From contig NC_014541.1 in assembly GCF_000148645.1 (NCBI RefSeq), positions 3,247,139 to 3,311,138 on the forward strand: DNA of 64,000 nt, in the 5' to 3' direction. The DNA comes from Ferrimonas balearica DSM 9799 (GTDB lineage: Bacteria; Pseudomonadota; Gammaproteobacteria; Enterobacterales; Shewanellaceae). The notes beneath the pieces were generated by a model that worked only from the letters and a program-made list of their open reading frames with translations, searched no databases and was not told the origin of the DNA. The position numbers and the translations under genes are program-made. This document shows, piece after piece, positions 44,547-52,331 of the stretch; position 1 is the stretch's first letter; every line of letters begins with the position of its first letter.

Positions 44547-47141
44547 TTTGTTGTCCACCCCATTTTGTTCCTGCTCCGGGTTCAGCCACTGGCTGCGGCC
44601 GGGGCGTTGATCGTTGGCAGAACGGGCACGCACTTCGACCGGCCCTTTGACATCAACCGGTTGCTGATAGTGTTGCCACTCCCCGCCTTCCACCCGGTAC
44701 TCCAGCACCAGGCCCGGGAAGATCAGGTTCATCTCCAGCTTGCCGGCCTCGATTCGGGCACCGGCCGTGGGGATGCGGTAAGCGATGCCCGCCTTATCGA
44801 GCTTGGCCAGCTCCTGTTGCCCCAACAGCGCGGCAAAGCGCTGCCAGTCGGCCAGCCGTTCCGCTTCCGCGGTAAAGTGGTCGCTGTCGACGCTGAAGGT
44901 GCGACCCGGCACATAGTCCAGTTCCCAGTCAGCGCGGTGCCAGGCCCGCTCCGCCAGCGCCAGCAGGCGGGGGAACAGCTTGTACTCCACCACATCGGCA
45001 TGGCGGACGGTTTCGCTCCAGAACTGCGCCTGAATCCCCCGGATGGTTTCCCCCTTAAGGGCAAACTCGGTGTCTTCGGCCTGGTATGGGTTGCCCTGAC
45101 GGTCACGCCACACCTCAGCGTGGGCCGGAAGGTTGTCCGGCATCAGGGAGAACACCTTGAGGGTGTTGATGGCACGCGCGCCCCAGTAGTAGCCGCCCTC
45201 GTTCGGGTCGGTCTCGTAGGGGAAATCGAAGTAGAGGGCGTCCGGACTGGCCAGCACCACGTCCCAGCCACGCTTGAGCTGCTCATGGGCTTTGTTGTGG
45301 CCGCCCCAGGCCAGCAGATCCCAGCTGTAGGAGGTCACCGGCACCGCCAGCTGCTCTTTCGACTCCAGCAGGCCGTCGCTCCAGCCACCGGCGCGAATGC
45401 CACGCTCAGCCAGCATGTCCACCACCCGGCGGATAAAGTAGCCGAGCAGGTCATGGGTATCGTGCAGGTCCAGCTCTGAGGCGATCAGGGCTTCACAGCG
45501 CGGGGAGCGCTCCCAGGCACCGGCGGTTTCATCGGCGCCGATGTGGTAGAGGGTCAGCGGGGTGCCCGCCGCCTCGTGCATCGCCTGGACCTCGTCCAGC
45601 ACCTTGCCAAGGAACACATAGCTGGAGTCGAGACAGGGGTTGATGGTGTTGTCTTTGTAATACTGCACCGACAGGTATTCGGGAGCGTCTTCCAGATCAG
45701 ACAGCAGGTACTGCCCCGCCTCGGCGGTGCGGCCCTCAGCCATCAGACGGCGATGACGCTCTGTCATGGCACGAACCGCAGCACGGCTGTGGCCGGGCAT
45801 ATCCAGCGACGGGATCACTTCGATATGGCGGGCGTCCGCGTAACGCAGCAGGTCGATGTATTGCTCGCGGCTGAAGTAACCGTTCACTTCCGCACCGGCA
45901 TCGACACCGGAGCCCAGCTGCGGCAACAGGCAATCGCGCTCCTCGGCTTCGGCACAGCGGCGGGCGCCAATCTCCGTCAGCTCAGGCAGGCCAGGAATGG
46001 CCAGGCGCCAGCCCTCATCGTCCGCCAGATGCAGATGCAGTTTATTGAGCTTGTAGGCCGCCATCTGGTCGATGATCTTGTACACCACCTGGTGACCGGG
46101 GAAGTTCCGGGACAGGTCCAGATGCATGCCACGGTAGTCGTAGCGGGGCGCGTCTTCGATGGTCAGTGCTGGCAGTTGGTCCTGGCCGGGGCGGATCAGC
46201 CCGGACAGGGATTGCAGGGCATAGAATGCGCCGGTATCGGTGCTGGCCTGCAGTTCGATGCCTTCACCGCTGACACTCAGGCGATAGCCCTCCTCGCCCA
46301 GCCCTTCAACCCGCTGCAGGGTCAGCGGTACGCCATCACGCGCCACCAGAAAACCCAGTGACGACAAGCGCTCCCAGGCGGCATCCAGATCACTGAACGC
46401 CTGACCACCGGGCTGATAGCCGCGCTGCAGTGACAGCGGTGCGGCGTCGGTAAAGCTCAGTTGGCGGGGAGTGGGGATCACGCCAGCGGCAGGCAGGGCA
46501 GACTCAGCCGGTGCCAGAGCGGCATTGTCGGAAAACAGCTGGCGCGGAGTGGCCTGCGCCATATTGTCCTCGGCGGTGCGCCTGAGCTGGCGCTCCGGGT
46601 CGGTAAGCGGCTCAACGAAGGGCAGTTGCCACAGCCCGGTTTCCGGGTCACGCACCTCTTTGGTGCTGGCGATCACCACCGGCTCCAGCCCTTCGGCGAC
46701 GAGGTAGTAGTTGGGCATCGGGTCGGAGTTGGACACACTCCAGAAGTTGGCGGTATAGGGCACCGCCTGAGTCTGCTGCGCGGCCAGCCCGGCAAAGTCG
46801 TCGCCGGGGAACAGGCGATGCAGATCGCCATTGATGTGTTCGATGGTGAGGGGGCCGGTGCTGCCCTGAACATAGGAAACCTGGCTGAATCGCAACTCCC
46901 AGCCGGTGGCAGGCAGGGCGGTGTCGCCGGTGGTCAGTTCAATCTCAGCACGGTAGCAGGCGCCATCGCCCTTATCTTCCCGGCAGTGGGGGCCTGGCCG
47001 GTTGTCCACCACCCGGTGCACCACCTGAAGCTGTTCGGCAATGCGGTTAAGAGTGTCCTGATCCAGGGTGGTGTTTGGCGTGGCGCTTCCTTGCTGGCAT
47101 CCGGCCAGCACCATCAGCGCCAAAGGCAAGACTGCTCGCAT
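44544..47141 (-). CDS. hex: Beta-N-acetylhexosaminidase (chitobiase, GH20), lipoprotein
   Basis: Releases GlcNAc from chitobiose and short chito-oligomers. 865 residues with lipobox VLAGC (Cys15), so envelope-attached. Order: an N-terminal carbohydrate-binding CHB_HEX domain (about 30-180), a GH20b domain (about 220-335), the GH20 TIM barrel (about 340-730) and a C-terminal CHB_HEX_C Ig domain (about 770-855). The catalytic pair Asp537-Glu538 lies in HIGADETAG; RGMHLDLSRNFPGHQVV opens the barrel. Divergent from the TauE/SafE gene, with an operator in front of each. The nag kinase operon follows directly. Confidence 0.95.
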   Translation of the reverse strand: MRAVLPLALMVLAGCQQGSATPNTTLDQDTLNRIAEQLQVVHRVVDNRPGPHCREDKGDGACYRAEIELTTGDTALPATGWELRFSQVSYVQGSTGPLTIEHINGDLHRLFPGDDFAGLAAQQTQAVPYTANFWSVSNSDPMPNYYLVAEGLEPVVIASTKEVRDPETGLWQLPFVEPLTDPERQLRRTAEDNMAQATPRQLFSDNAALAPAESALPAAGVIPTPRQLSFTDAAPLSLQRGYQPGGQAFSDLDAAWERLSSLGFLVARDGVPLTLQRVEGLGEEGYRLSVSGEGIELQASTDTGAFYALQSLSGLIRPGQDQLPALTIEDAPRYDYRGMHLDLSRNFPGHQVVYKIIDQMAAYKLNKLHLHLADDEGWRLAIPGLPELTEIGARRCAEAEERDCLLPQLGSGVDAGAEVNGYFSREQYIDLLRYADARHIEVIPSLDMPGHSRAAVRAMTERHRRLMAEGRTAEAGQYLLSDLEDAPEYLSVQYYKDNTINPCLDSSYVFLGKVLDEVQAMHEAAGTPLTLYHIGADETAGAWERSPRCEALIASELDLHDTHDLLGYFIRRVVDMLAERGIRAGGWSDGLLESKEQLAVPVTSYSWDLLAWGGHNKAHEQLKRGWDVVLASPDALYFDFPYETDPNEGGYYWGARAINTLKVFSLMPDNLPAHAEVWRDRQGNPYQAEDTEFALKGETIRGIQAQFWSETVRHADVVEYKLFPRLLALAERAWHRADWELDYVPGRTFSVDSDHFTAEAERLADWQRFAALLGQQELAKLDKAGIAYRIPTAGARIEAGKLEMNLIFPGLVLEYRVEGGEWQHYQQPVDVKGPVEVRARSANDQRPGRSQWLNPEQEQNGVDNK

Positions 47142-47354
47142 ACTCCCTTCCTTGTCGATGCTCGGCCGCTTTGCTGCGACCTGTCAGAATAAAAAACACT
47201 GGCTGCCGAGACGGCTGGCAGGCCAGCGGACGCCTGGACCGAGGGAGTGGCAAGGCAAGAAATCAACGGCACCTTGTTCGGGGTAAATCGCCACTGCCTG
47301 GCAGGCCAACCATTGGGAGAGCCCAATCGCAAAAACTACAAATTGGTTACATCA

Positions 47355-47368
47355 TGACAACGCTGTCA
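47355..47368. promoter_or_regulatory. Probable NagR operator 2 (hex side)
   Basis: TGACAACGCTGTCA, identical to operators 1 and 3, about 215 bases before the hex ATG. Confidence 0.85.
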
Positions 47369-47441
47369 TTCTCTGTCCAGAGTCAAAACCACTTTTTTTA
47401 GGCTGCCACAGTGCGACTCCGGCGCCAGCGCCCGGCAGGAC

Positions 47442-47455
47442 TGACAACGCTGTCA
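47442..47455. promoter_or_regulatory. Probable NagR operator 3 (permease/halogenase side)
   Basis: TGACAACGCTGTCA, identical to operators 1 and 2, 60 bases before the permease ATG. Confidence 0.85.
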
Positions 47456-47514
47456 ATTGGTGGTAGCTTATCGACCATCCCAATTTGATAACAGCAACAA
47501 TACAGAGGGGATAC

Positions 47515-48384
47515 ATGGCCACATCGCGTACCCTGCAATACCGCAGCCTGTATTGGCCCAGCGCCATTGTGCTGGGTGCCGCCGCACTGCTTTACAGCGC
47601 CGCTCGCCTGCCACTGGTGGCGGACTATGGTCATTTCTCCCTGCTCGGGCTGCTGGGGGCACTGGTGGCCAACAGCACCGGTGCCGGTGGCGGTGTGGTG
47701 TTCATCCCCGCCTTTCATCAGCTCGGCCTGGATGCCGACGCGGCCGTGGCCACCTCCTTTGCCATTCAAAGTTTCGGTATGACTGCCGGTGCGGTGGCCT
47801 GGTGGCGCTATGCCCGCCGCGACCGCCTGGGTGCCCACGAGGGGATCTGGCGTCCGCTGCTGCCCTCGGTCGGCTATACCCTCGCCGGTACCCTGCCCGG
47901 TTTGCTGCTGGGCCGCATTCTGCCCTCCCCCAGCGAACTGCATGCCCTGTTTGCCCTGTTCTCGGTGATGCTGGGCAGCGTGATCCTGTTAATGTCGTTT
48001 CGGGCGATACCGGACCAGCCCCGACAGCGGCTGACCCCACGCTGGAACATGGCGCTGATAATGCTGGGCCTGGTGGGCGGCGTGATCACGGCGTGGCTGT
48101 CGGTGGGGATAGGTGAACTGCTGGTGATTGTGCTGATGCTGCTGCGTTGCCACAGTGCCACAGCGGTGGCCGCCGGAGTGATCGTTTCCGCCCTGACGGT
48201 CTGGGTCGCGATGATCCTCAACCTGACCCAGGGGGCGCCGTTCCAGTGGCCCATCGTGCTGTTTGCCGGGCCCGCAGCGGTGCTCGGTGGCCTGCTGGCC
48301 CGACACCTGGCCACGGTGATGTCACCGCTTCAGCTCAAACGATTTTTTGCCTGTTGGATCCTCTTTGTCGGCCTGCTGGGCTGA
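47515..48384 (+). CDS. TauE/SafE-family (TSUP) inner-membrane permease
   Basis: 289 residues with about eight hydrophobic helices. The family hallmark appears as GALVANSTGAGGGVVFIPAF in the first repeat and GGVITAWLSVGIGELLVIVLML in the second. Members move anions such as sulfite, sulfoacetate or other organosulfur compounds; the substrate here is unknown. ATG 47515 has GAGGGG upstream. It lies 21 bases before halogenase-like gene 1 and behind operator 3, so both are probably induced with GlcNAc use. Confidence 0.85.
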   Translation: MATSRTLQYRSLYWPSAIVLGAAALLYSAARLPLVADYGHFSLLGLLGALVANSTGAGGGVVFIPAFHQLGLDADAAVATSFAIQSFGMTAGAVAWWRYARRDRLGAHEGIWRPLLPSVGYTLAGTLPGLLLGRILPSPSELHALFALFSVMLGSVILLMSFRAIPDQPRQRLTPRWNMALIMLGLVGGVITAWLSVGIGELLVIVLMLLRCHSATAVAAGVIVSALTVWVAMILNLTQGAPFQWPIVLFAGPAAVLGGLLARHLATVMSPLQLKRFFACWILFVGLLG

Positions 48385-48405
48385 CCTTTTCGCAAGGATG
48401 GCGTT

Positions 48406-49914
48406 ATGACTCAACCGCTTAATCGCATCACCATTGTCGGCGGCGGCAGCGCAGGCTGGATGACCGCTCTCTACCTCAACCGTTATTACAACCAGGGCGG
48501 GCACAAGACCCACATCACTCTGGTCGAGAGTGAGGACATCGGCACCATCGGCGTCGGTGAAGCCACGGTGCACAGCATCCGTTTCTTCTTTGCCGCCATG
48601 GGACTGGACGAAGCCGAGCTGATGCGGGAAACCGGCGCCACCTTTAAGACCGGCATCCGCTTCCGCAACTGGAAGAAGCCGGTGGACGGCAAGATGCATG
48701 AGTACTTCCACCCGTTTGAGGAGCAGCGCACCAACGGGCCTCTGGATCTCGCCACCAGCTGGTTCAGCAGCGAGCGCCCCGCCGGTGAGCGCTACGACCA
48801 GCTCAACTGCCTCTCTTCCGCCCTCGCCGATGCGGGCCACAGCCCCAAAAGCCACACCTCCGCCCCCTATCAGGGGCTGGTGCCCTACGGCTACCATCTG
48901 GATGCAGTCCGACTGGGGCGCTACCTGCGCCGCAAGGCGGTGGAAGCAGGCGTAGAGCACCGGATCGGTACCGTCGATAAGCTTGAGCTGGATGGCGAGC
49001 GCATCCGCGCGGTTCACTGCGGCGGCGTTCGCTTTGAATCGGACATCTTTATCGACTGCACCGGATTCCGGAGCCTGTTGATGCGCCAGCTGAAATCCGA
49101 CAATTGGCAAAGTTTTGAGGACGCCCTGCCCTGCAATAAAGCGGTGGCGCTGCAGCTGCCTTACGGGCCCGAAGCCCAACCGCGCCCCTATACCCAGGCC
49201 ACGGCGCTGGACCATGGCTGGGTCTGGGAGATCGACCTGCAAGAGCGCCGCGGTAACGGCTATGTCTATGACGGCAAGCGTCTGAGCCGGGGGCAGGCCG
49301 AAGCGGAGCTGCGCCAGTATCTGGGCGTACCGGCGGACATGGGCCAGGCTCTGCACCTGGATATGAAGATCGGGTGCCTGAAATCGTTTTGGGTCGGCAA
49401 CTGCATCGCCATCGGACTGTCCGGCGGCTTTATTGAGCCGCTGGAATCCACCGGCCTGCACCTGATCAACCTGAGTGTGCGGCTGCTGGCCACCCACCTG
49501 AACGGCGCCGATGTGGCCCAGCCGGTCAAGGATTCCTACAACCGCCTGATGAATGGCATCTACGATGACCTGAAGCGCTTTATCATCCTGCACTACTGCC
49601 TGACCGACCGGGACGACACCGAGTTCTGGCGCAAAGCCGCCGCCAGCGCCGAACACAGTCCCCGCCTGAGGCAGGACCTGACGCTGTGGCAACACAAGGT
49701 CTGTGAATTTATGGACCAGGCGGGCAGCTACGCCACGGTGTTTACCGATGAAAACTACCGCTTTGTCCTGTACGGCATGGGCCACTGGCCCCAATTTGCC
49801 CCTCTTGGCAGCGCCCAACAGCACCAGCAGCTGCGCCAGCAGTGTGAAGCCCGAACCCGGATGGCGCTGGATCAGACGCTACCCCACCCCGCGGCACTGC
49901 GTGCCCTGAACTGA
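48406..49914 (+). CDS. Flavin-dependent halogenase-like protein 1 (tryptophan-halogenase family)
   Basis: 502 residues. FAD motif GGGSAGW at 12-18. Lys81 in TFKTGIRFRNW is at the place of the catalytic lysine of PrnA/RebH by my manual alignment. The halogenase signature is W272-V-W-E-I-D277, that is WxWxI with Asp in place of Pro. SGGFIEPLESTGLHL is also conserved. Proteins like this accompany TonB receptors in sugar-uptake loci of Alteromonadales and Xanthomonadales; halogenase activity is unproven there. A good ribosome site (AAGGA) lies upstream; a terminator follows. Confidence 0.88.
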   Translation: MTQPLNRITIVGGGSAGWMTALYLNRYYNQGGHKTHITLVESEDIGTIGVGEATVHSIRFFFAAMGLDEAELMRETGATFKTGIRFRNWKKPVDGKMHEYFHPFEEQRTNGPLDLATSWFSSERPAGERYDQLNCLSSALADAGHSPKSHTSAPYQGLVPYGYHLDAVRLGRYLRRKAVEAGVEHRIGTVDKLELDGERIRAVHCGGVRFESDIFIDCTGFRSLLMRQLKSDNWQSFEDALPCNKAVALQLPYGPEAQPRPYTQATALDHGWVWEIDLQERRGNGYVYDGKRLSRGQAEAELRQYLGVPADMGQALHLDMKIGCLKSFWVGNCIAIGLSGGFIEPLESTGLHLINLSVRLLATHLNGADVAQPVKDSYNRLMNGIYDDLKRFIILHYCLTDRDDTEFWRKAAASAEHSPRLRQDLTLWQHKVCEFMDQAGSYATVFTDENYRFVLYGMGHWPQFAPLGSAQQHQQLRQQCEARTRMALDQTLPHPAALRALN

Positions 49915-49934
49915 TCATGACGGTACTGAGCAAC

Positions 49935-49962
49935 AAAAAGGCCCCTTTCCGGGGCCTTTTTT
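49935..49962. terminator. Bidirectional terminator between the two halogenase-like genes
   Basis: AAAAAGGCCCC / GGGGCCTTTTT stem with a short loop; reaches the stop codon of the convergent gene 2. Confidence 0.88.
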
Positions 49963-51508
49963 ACACCTTCTGCAAGCCGTGCTGACGTATCCGCTCCAGC
50001 AACTGGCGATGGGGCAGGAGTTGGCTGGCCAGGCGCTCTGCCTGTTGTGCCAGCTGGGCCATTTTTTGCCGGGCCGCTTCCCCCTGGTCCAATCGTTCCG
50101 CGCACACCTCGGTGTCAAACTCCATGCCGTACAACACGTAGAGGTAGTTCTCCAGGTTGAAGATCGACAGGTTGCTGGCAAAGTCATAGCCACTGGGCTG
50201 CTGCTGTTGCCAGTACGCCAGATTGTCTTTCAGGGACTGGGGGATCGACTCCGGCGCCCGGTTGTCACGCCAGAACGCGCTGTCCTCCCGCTGCGACAAC
50301 ACATAGTGCAGCTTGATAAAGTCGATCACCCGGTCCCAGCTGTGGCGCACCCGCTGGTTAAATCGCTCGGCCACCGCCGGCATCGCCTCGCGCTGGCCCG
50401 GCAGCATCTCTGCCAGCATCCGGGCCGTCAGGTCGAACACCAGTAGGCCCGTGGCCTCCAGCGGTTCAACAAAACCGCCGGACAGGCCGATGGCCACGCA
50501 GTTGCCCTGCCAGGCACGCTCCCGGTACCCCACCTTCATGGCAATCTTGCGGCAACTCAGCCCCTCGGCCACCGGCCCCAGGTACGCCCGCAAGACACGC
50601 TCCGCCTCTTCGTCACTGCAGTGGCGACTGGAATAGACGTGGCCCACCCCGCGCCGTTCGGTCAGGCCGATGTCCCAGATCCATCCACTGTGGGTGGCGG
50701 TGGAGAGGGTGTGGCAGGGGATGGGGGCATCCGCGCGCTCATAGGGCACCTGAATCGCCAGGGCCGAGTCGACAAACAGCACATCGCTTTTGTCGATAAA
50801 GGGCACCTTCAGGGTTTGCTCCGCCAGCAATGCGGAGAACCCGGTACAGTCGACAAACAGGTCGCCCTCCAGGGTACCGGCCCGGTCGGTGACAATGGCC
50901 GCGATGCCGCCGTTGCCATCGGCCACCACCTCGGTCACCTCCGCCAGCACATGGTGCACCCCTAACTGATTCACCGCATGGTCGGTGAGCAGGGCGGAAA
51001 ACTTGGCGGCATCGAGGTGGTAGGCGTAGGCGGTGGCCCCGCCAAACTCGGGGTGCATCAGGGTTTTCGGCCCCAGTCCCTGCTCACACAGGTGAGCCTG
51101 TACCGACACGGCATCGGCGTAAGGCGTGCCGCCGGGATCCTGGCACCAGTATGGGGTGGGGTCGAGCCCCTGGATGGCCGGGTAGTCGAACAGGTGATGG
51201 TAGGCGTGGGACTGGCCACCCGCCGGGGGCCGCAGCCAGTCGATAAATTTGATGCTCTGCTTAAAGGTGACATCGCACTGGCGGATAAAATCGGTTTCCC
51301 GAATCCCCAACCAGTGCAAGGTCTGGCGCATGGTGGGCACCGTCCCCTCCCCCACGCCGATGGTGGGGATATTGGGCGATTCCACCAGGGTCACGCTGAT
51401 GGTCGGGTGTTGATTCACCCGAAACTTGCGGGCCAGGTGGCTGGCCGCGAGCCAGCCAGCGGTGCCGCCGCCGACCACAATCAGCCGGCGGATCCCTTGC
51501 TGCGCCAT
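49961..51508 (-). CDS. Flavin-dependent halogenase-like protein 2
   Basis: 515 residues, same family as gene 1 but clearly diverged. FAD motif GGGTAGW at 13-19, Lys83 in TFKQSIKFIDW, signature W276-I-W-D-I-G, SGGFVEPLEATGLLV. As in gene 1 the proline of the classical WxWxIP is missing. It follows the SapC gene by 13 bases and is probably in one unit with it. The C-terminal helix is rich in Gln/Ala. Confidence 0.88.
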   Translation of the reverse strand: MAQQGIRRLIVVGGGTAGWLAASHLARKFRVNQHPTISVTLVESPNIPTIGVGEGTVPTMRQTLHWLGIRETDFIRQCDVTFKQSIKFIDWLRPPAGGQSHAYHHLFDYPAIQGLDPTPYWCQDPGGTPYADAVSVQAHLCEQGLGPKTLMHPEFGGATAYAYHLDAAKFSALLTDHAVNQLGVHHVLAEVTEVVADGNGGIAAIVTDRAGTLEGDLFVDCTGFSALLAEQTLKVPFIDKSDVLFVDSALAIQVPYERADAPIPCHTLSTATHSGWIWDIGLTERRGVGHVYSSRHCSDEEAERVLRAYLGPVAEGLSCRKIAMKVGYRERAWQGNCVAIGLSGGFVEPLEATGLLVFDLTARMLAEMLPGQREAMPAVAERFNQRVRHSWDRVIDFIKLHYVLSQREDSAFWRDNRAPESIPQSLKDNLAYWQQQQPSGYDFASNLSIFNLENYLYVLYGMEFDTEVCAERLDQGEAARQKMAQLAQQAERLASQLLPHRQLLERIRQHGLQKV

Positions 51509-51521
51509 AACGCCTCCTTGG

Positions 51522-52220
51522 TTAGCCGTTCACCTTCTTGTCCGCCAGGCGGTTAACCTGGTGCAGGGAGAACAGGTGGGCGTAAACCAGCGGCAGGAAG
51601 CCACGCTTGCGCAGTTCACCAAAGGCCTCATCGGACAGCTCGTTGAGCTTCTGCTCGTTGACCATGTAGATGCCGCCGATGTTGTACTCGTCACCTTGGA
51701 TCTTCAGGTTGAGGGTGCGGTTTTCCAGCAACTCAAGCTCATTCAGTTTGGTGACGAACGCGGTGGTGATCTGGTCGGATTCGACGAAGCGACCCAGGCT
51801 CTCTTTTTTGCGCTGCAGGTACTCGGAGGGCTCGCTGCCTTCAAACAGGGCGTTGCCTTCCGCTTCGCTGACCCGGTCGCTGGCGGTGTTAACGGCCATC
51901 ATCAGCTGACCCGGGTTCTGCATGTCCGGCACCAGTGCCAACGGGTAGTGAGTGACGGCGGCCGGAATGTAGAGGCCTTTCCAGGTGTCACCGGCAAAGT
52001 AGTTCTCACCGGGCTTCAGGCCCAGCATCAGTACGGCGCGGAACTGGCCGGTTTCGGCGTTCTTGACGAACAGGATGGGAAACTCGTTGCTGGCGCGAAC
52101 AAACTCATGCACCACCACAGGCACAATGTGCTGCTCTTTAACGTGGGCAAAGCCGGGATCGTCCTTGATTTTGGTGTTGGCGTGCTTCTCTTGTTGTAGC
52201 GGTACGATTTGGGCTTCCAT
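51522..52220 (-). CDS. SapC-family protein
   Basis: 232 residues, no signal peptide or membrane segment. Family features: VPVVVHEFVRASNEFPILFVKN, GLKPGENYF, THYPLALVPD and the C-terminal LPLVYAHLFSLHQVNRL. Named after a Campylobacter S-layer gene, but in carbohydrate loci of marine bacteria it occurs next to TonB receptors and halogenase-like genes with no proven role. Start ATG 52220. A terminator-like hairpin separates it from the TonB receptor gene. Confidence 0.85.
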   Translation of the reverse strand: MEAQIVPLQQEKHANTKIKDDPGFAHVKEQHIVPVVVHEFVRASNEFPILFVKNAETGQFRAVLMLGLKPGENYFAGDTWKGLYIPAAVTHYPLALVPDMQNPGQLMMAVNTASDRVSEAEGNALFEGSEPSEYLQRKKESLGRFVESDQITTAFVTKLNELELLENRTLNLKIQGDEYNIGGIYMVNEQKLNELSDEAFGELRKRGFLPLVYAHLFSLHQVNRLADKKVNG

Positions 52221-52273
52221 GTGAATACTTCCTTATTACGACGATGCAGTGGTGAGCCACTGTTCTAGAGGTA

Positions 52274-52303
52274 TAAAAAAGGGGAGTCAGACTCCCCTTT
52301 TGT
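52274..52303 (-). terminator. Terminator or attenuator between TonB receptor and sapC
   Basis: AAAAGGGGAGTC / GACTCCCCTTTT inverted repeat with a T-run on the minus strand, between the receptor stop (52332) and the SapC start (52220). Partial read-through would give more receptor than SapC/halogenase (inference). Confidence 0.75.
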
Positions 52304-52331
52304 TTCCGTTCACTACCTTGTCACGAGTTCA

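Larger units (their letters stand above)
47142..47514. promoter_or_regulatory. Divergent control region hex / TauE-SafE permease
   Basis: 373 bases without a gene. Two probable NagR operators lie at 47355-47368 and 47442-47455, centres 87 bases apart. A -35-like CTGACA forms the left part of the second operator (47441-47446), followed after 17 bases by TAGCTT, a weak -10 for the permease gene; repressor binding there would block RNA polymerase. Confidence 0.6.
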
